From: Streptomyces umbrinus
GTDB taxonomy: Bacteria > Actinomycetota > Actinomycetes > Streptomycetales > Streptomycetaceae
Length of the DNA stretch: 64,000 nucleotides
Direction of reading: 5' to 3'
NCBI RefSeq assembly: GCF_030817415.1
Contig: NZ_JAUSZI010000002.1
Location: 9,647,501 to 9,711,500, forward strand
Below are positions 63,844-64,000 of the stretch, piece after piece (position 1 is the stretch's first letter; every line of letters begins with the position of its first letter). Made by a program: the position numbers and the translations under genes. A model generated the notes under the pieces. The model was not told the DNA's origin. It saw only the letters and a list, made by a program, of their open reading frames with translations, and did not search any database.

Positions 63844-64000
63844 TCAACGTCCGTACACGTCCTTGCAGATGGTCGCCTGCGGGCTGTCCGGGTTCCAGCC
63901 GCCGTACTGCCGGCCCAAGGCGCACACATCCGTGCCCACCGGAGCCGTGGCCCTGGGCTGACGGGGAACCGCGGGGTGCTCGGGTCGCTGCGGCTCCGGG
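63844..64000 (-). CDS. C-terminal end of a secreted or membrane protein (partial)
   Basis: Fifty-one codons of a leftward gene run off the window edge. The end reads TDVCALGRQYGGWNPDSPQA and then TICKDVYGR before the stop. Two cysteines 23 residues apart and the Pro/Arg-rich linker before them suggest an extracellular disulfide-closed tail, as in Streptomyces membrane proteins with a short C-terminal Cys domain. The start and the rest of the gene are not in the window. Confidence 0.6.
   Translation of the reverse strand, partial: PEPQRPEHPAVPRQPRATAPVGTDVCALGRQYGGWNPDSPQATICKDVYGR

Overview
The window is high-GC actinobacterial DNA and almost certainly a Streptomyces chromosome. Supporting signs are a long 23S rRNA, strong G/C third-position bias, many GTG starts that overlap the preceding stop, and a gene order I recognise from Streptomyces. 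No plasmid replication, phage or CRISPR genes are visible.

Region by region. Bases 1-3630 are the 3' part of an rRNA operon (16S-23S spacer, 23S, 5S, strong terminator). Bases 3726-17655 form a conserved actinobacterial block: CDP-alcohol phosphatidyltransferase, an 831-residue ManC-type nucleotidyltransferase, DUF881 / small basic protein / DUF881, GarA-like FHA protein, FtsR-like MerR regulator, DUF151 bifunctional nuclease, a second MerR regulator, DinB, a PRC-barrel protein, and glycine decarboxylase behind a tandem glycine riboswitch. Apart from dinB and the PRC gene, this order resembles the mycobacterial pgsA2-garA-gcvB locus as I remember it, but gcvH is missing. Bases 17759-24765 hold small Streptomyces proteins, a glutamate-cysteine-ligase-like enzyme, a binding-protein/von Willebrand fusion, a CPBP membrane protein and a PhzF-family enzyme.

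Bases 24895-43879 are the accessory heart of the window: two related Tn7-like transposons in tandem, in the same orientation. They share three identical 5-bp target duplications (GCGGC) at 24895, 31228 and 43875. Element 1 (24900-31227, 6.3 kb) carries tnsA, tnsB, tnsC, a frameshifted tniQ-like gene with three zinc fingers, a second tniQ and a broken GNAT acetyltransferase. Element 2 (31233-43874, 12.6 kb) carries tnsA, tnsB, tnsC (frameshifted), a short tniQ and about 8 kb of cargo: a RarA-type ATPase, two MmcQ/YjbR proteins, an AraC regulator, and a detoxification-like set (aldo/keto reductase, TetR regulator, quinone oxidoreductase, carboxylesterase). Each element has its own variant of the TnsB-type terminal repeat (TGAGA core in element 1, TGTCA core in element 2), which fixes which ends belong together. 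Both right (tnsA) ends face padR.

Bases 43967-64000 return to ordinary chromosome: padR, SRPBCC protein, Clp-N protein, three EamA transporters, two PPOX-fold proteins divergent from a MocR regulator, LysR regulator, F420/FMN-type PPOX protein, isochorismatase-like protein, Tat-Rieske lipoprotein, S9 peptidase, a HipA-like kinase with DUF3037 partner, two SDR reductases (first FabG-like), a peptide-binding lipoprotein, ung and a helical-repeat protein. Three genes (dinB, ung and the 63165 gene) are preceded by the RecA-independent, PafBC-type DNA-damage promoter motif.

Limits: functions come from reading motifs by eye, without database searches. Starts were chosen from ribosome binding sites and coupling, and some remain uncertain.
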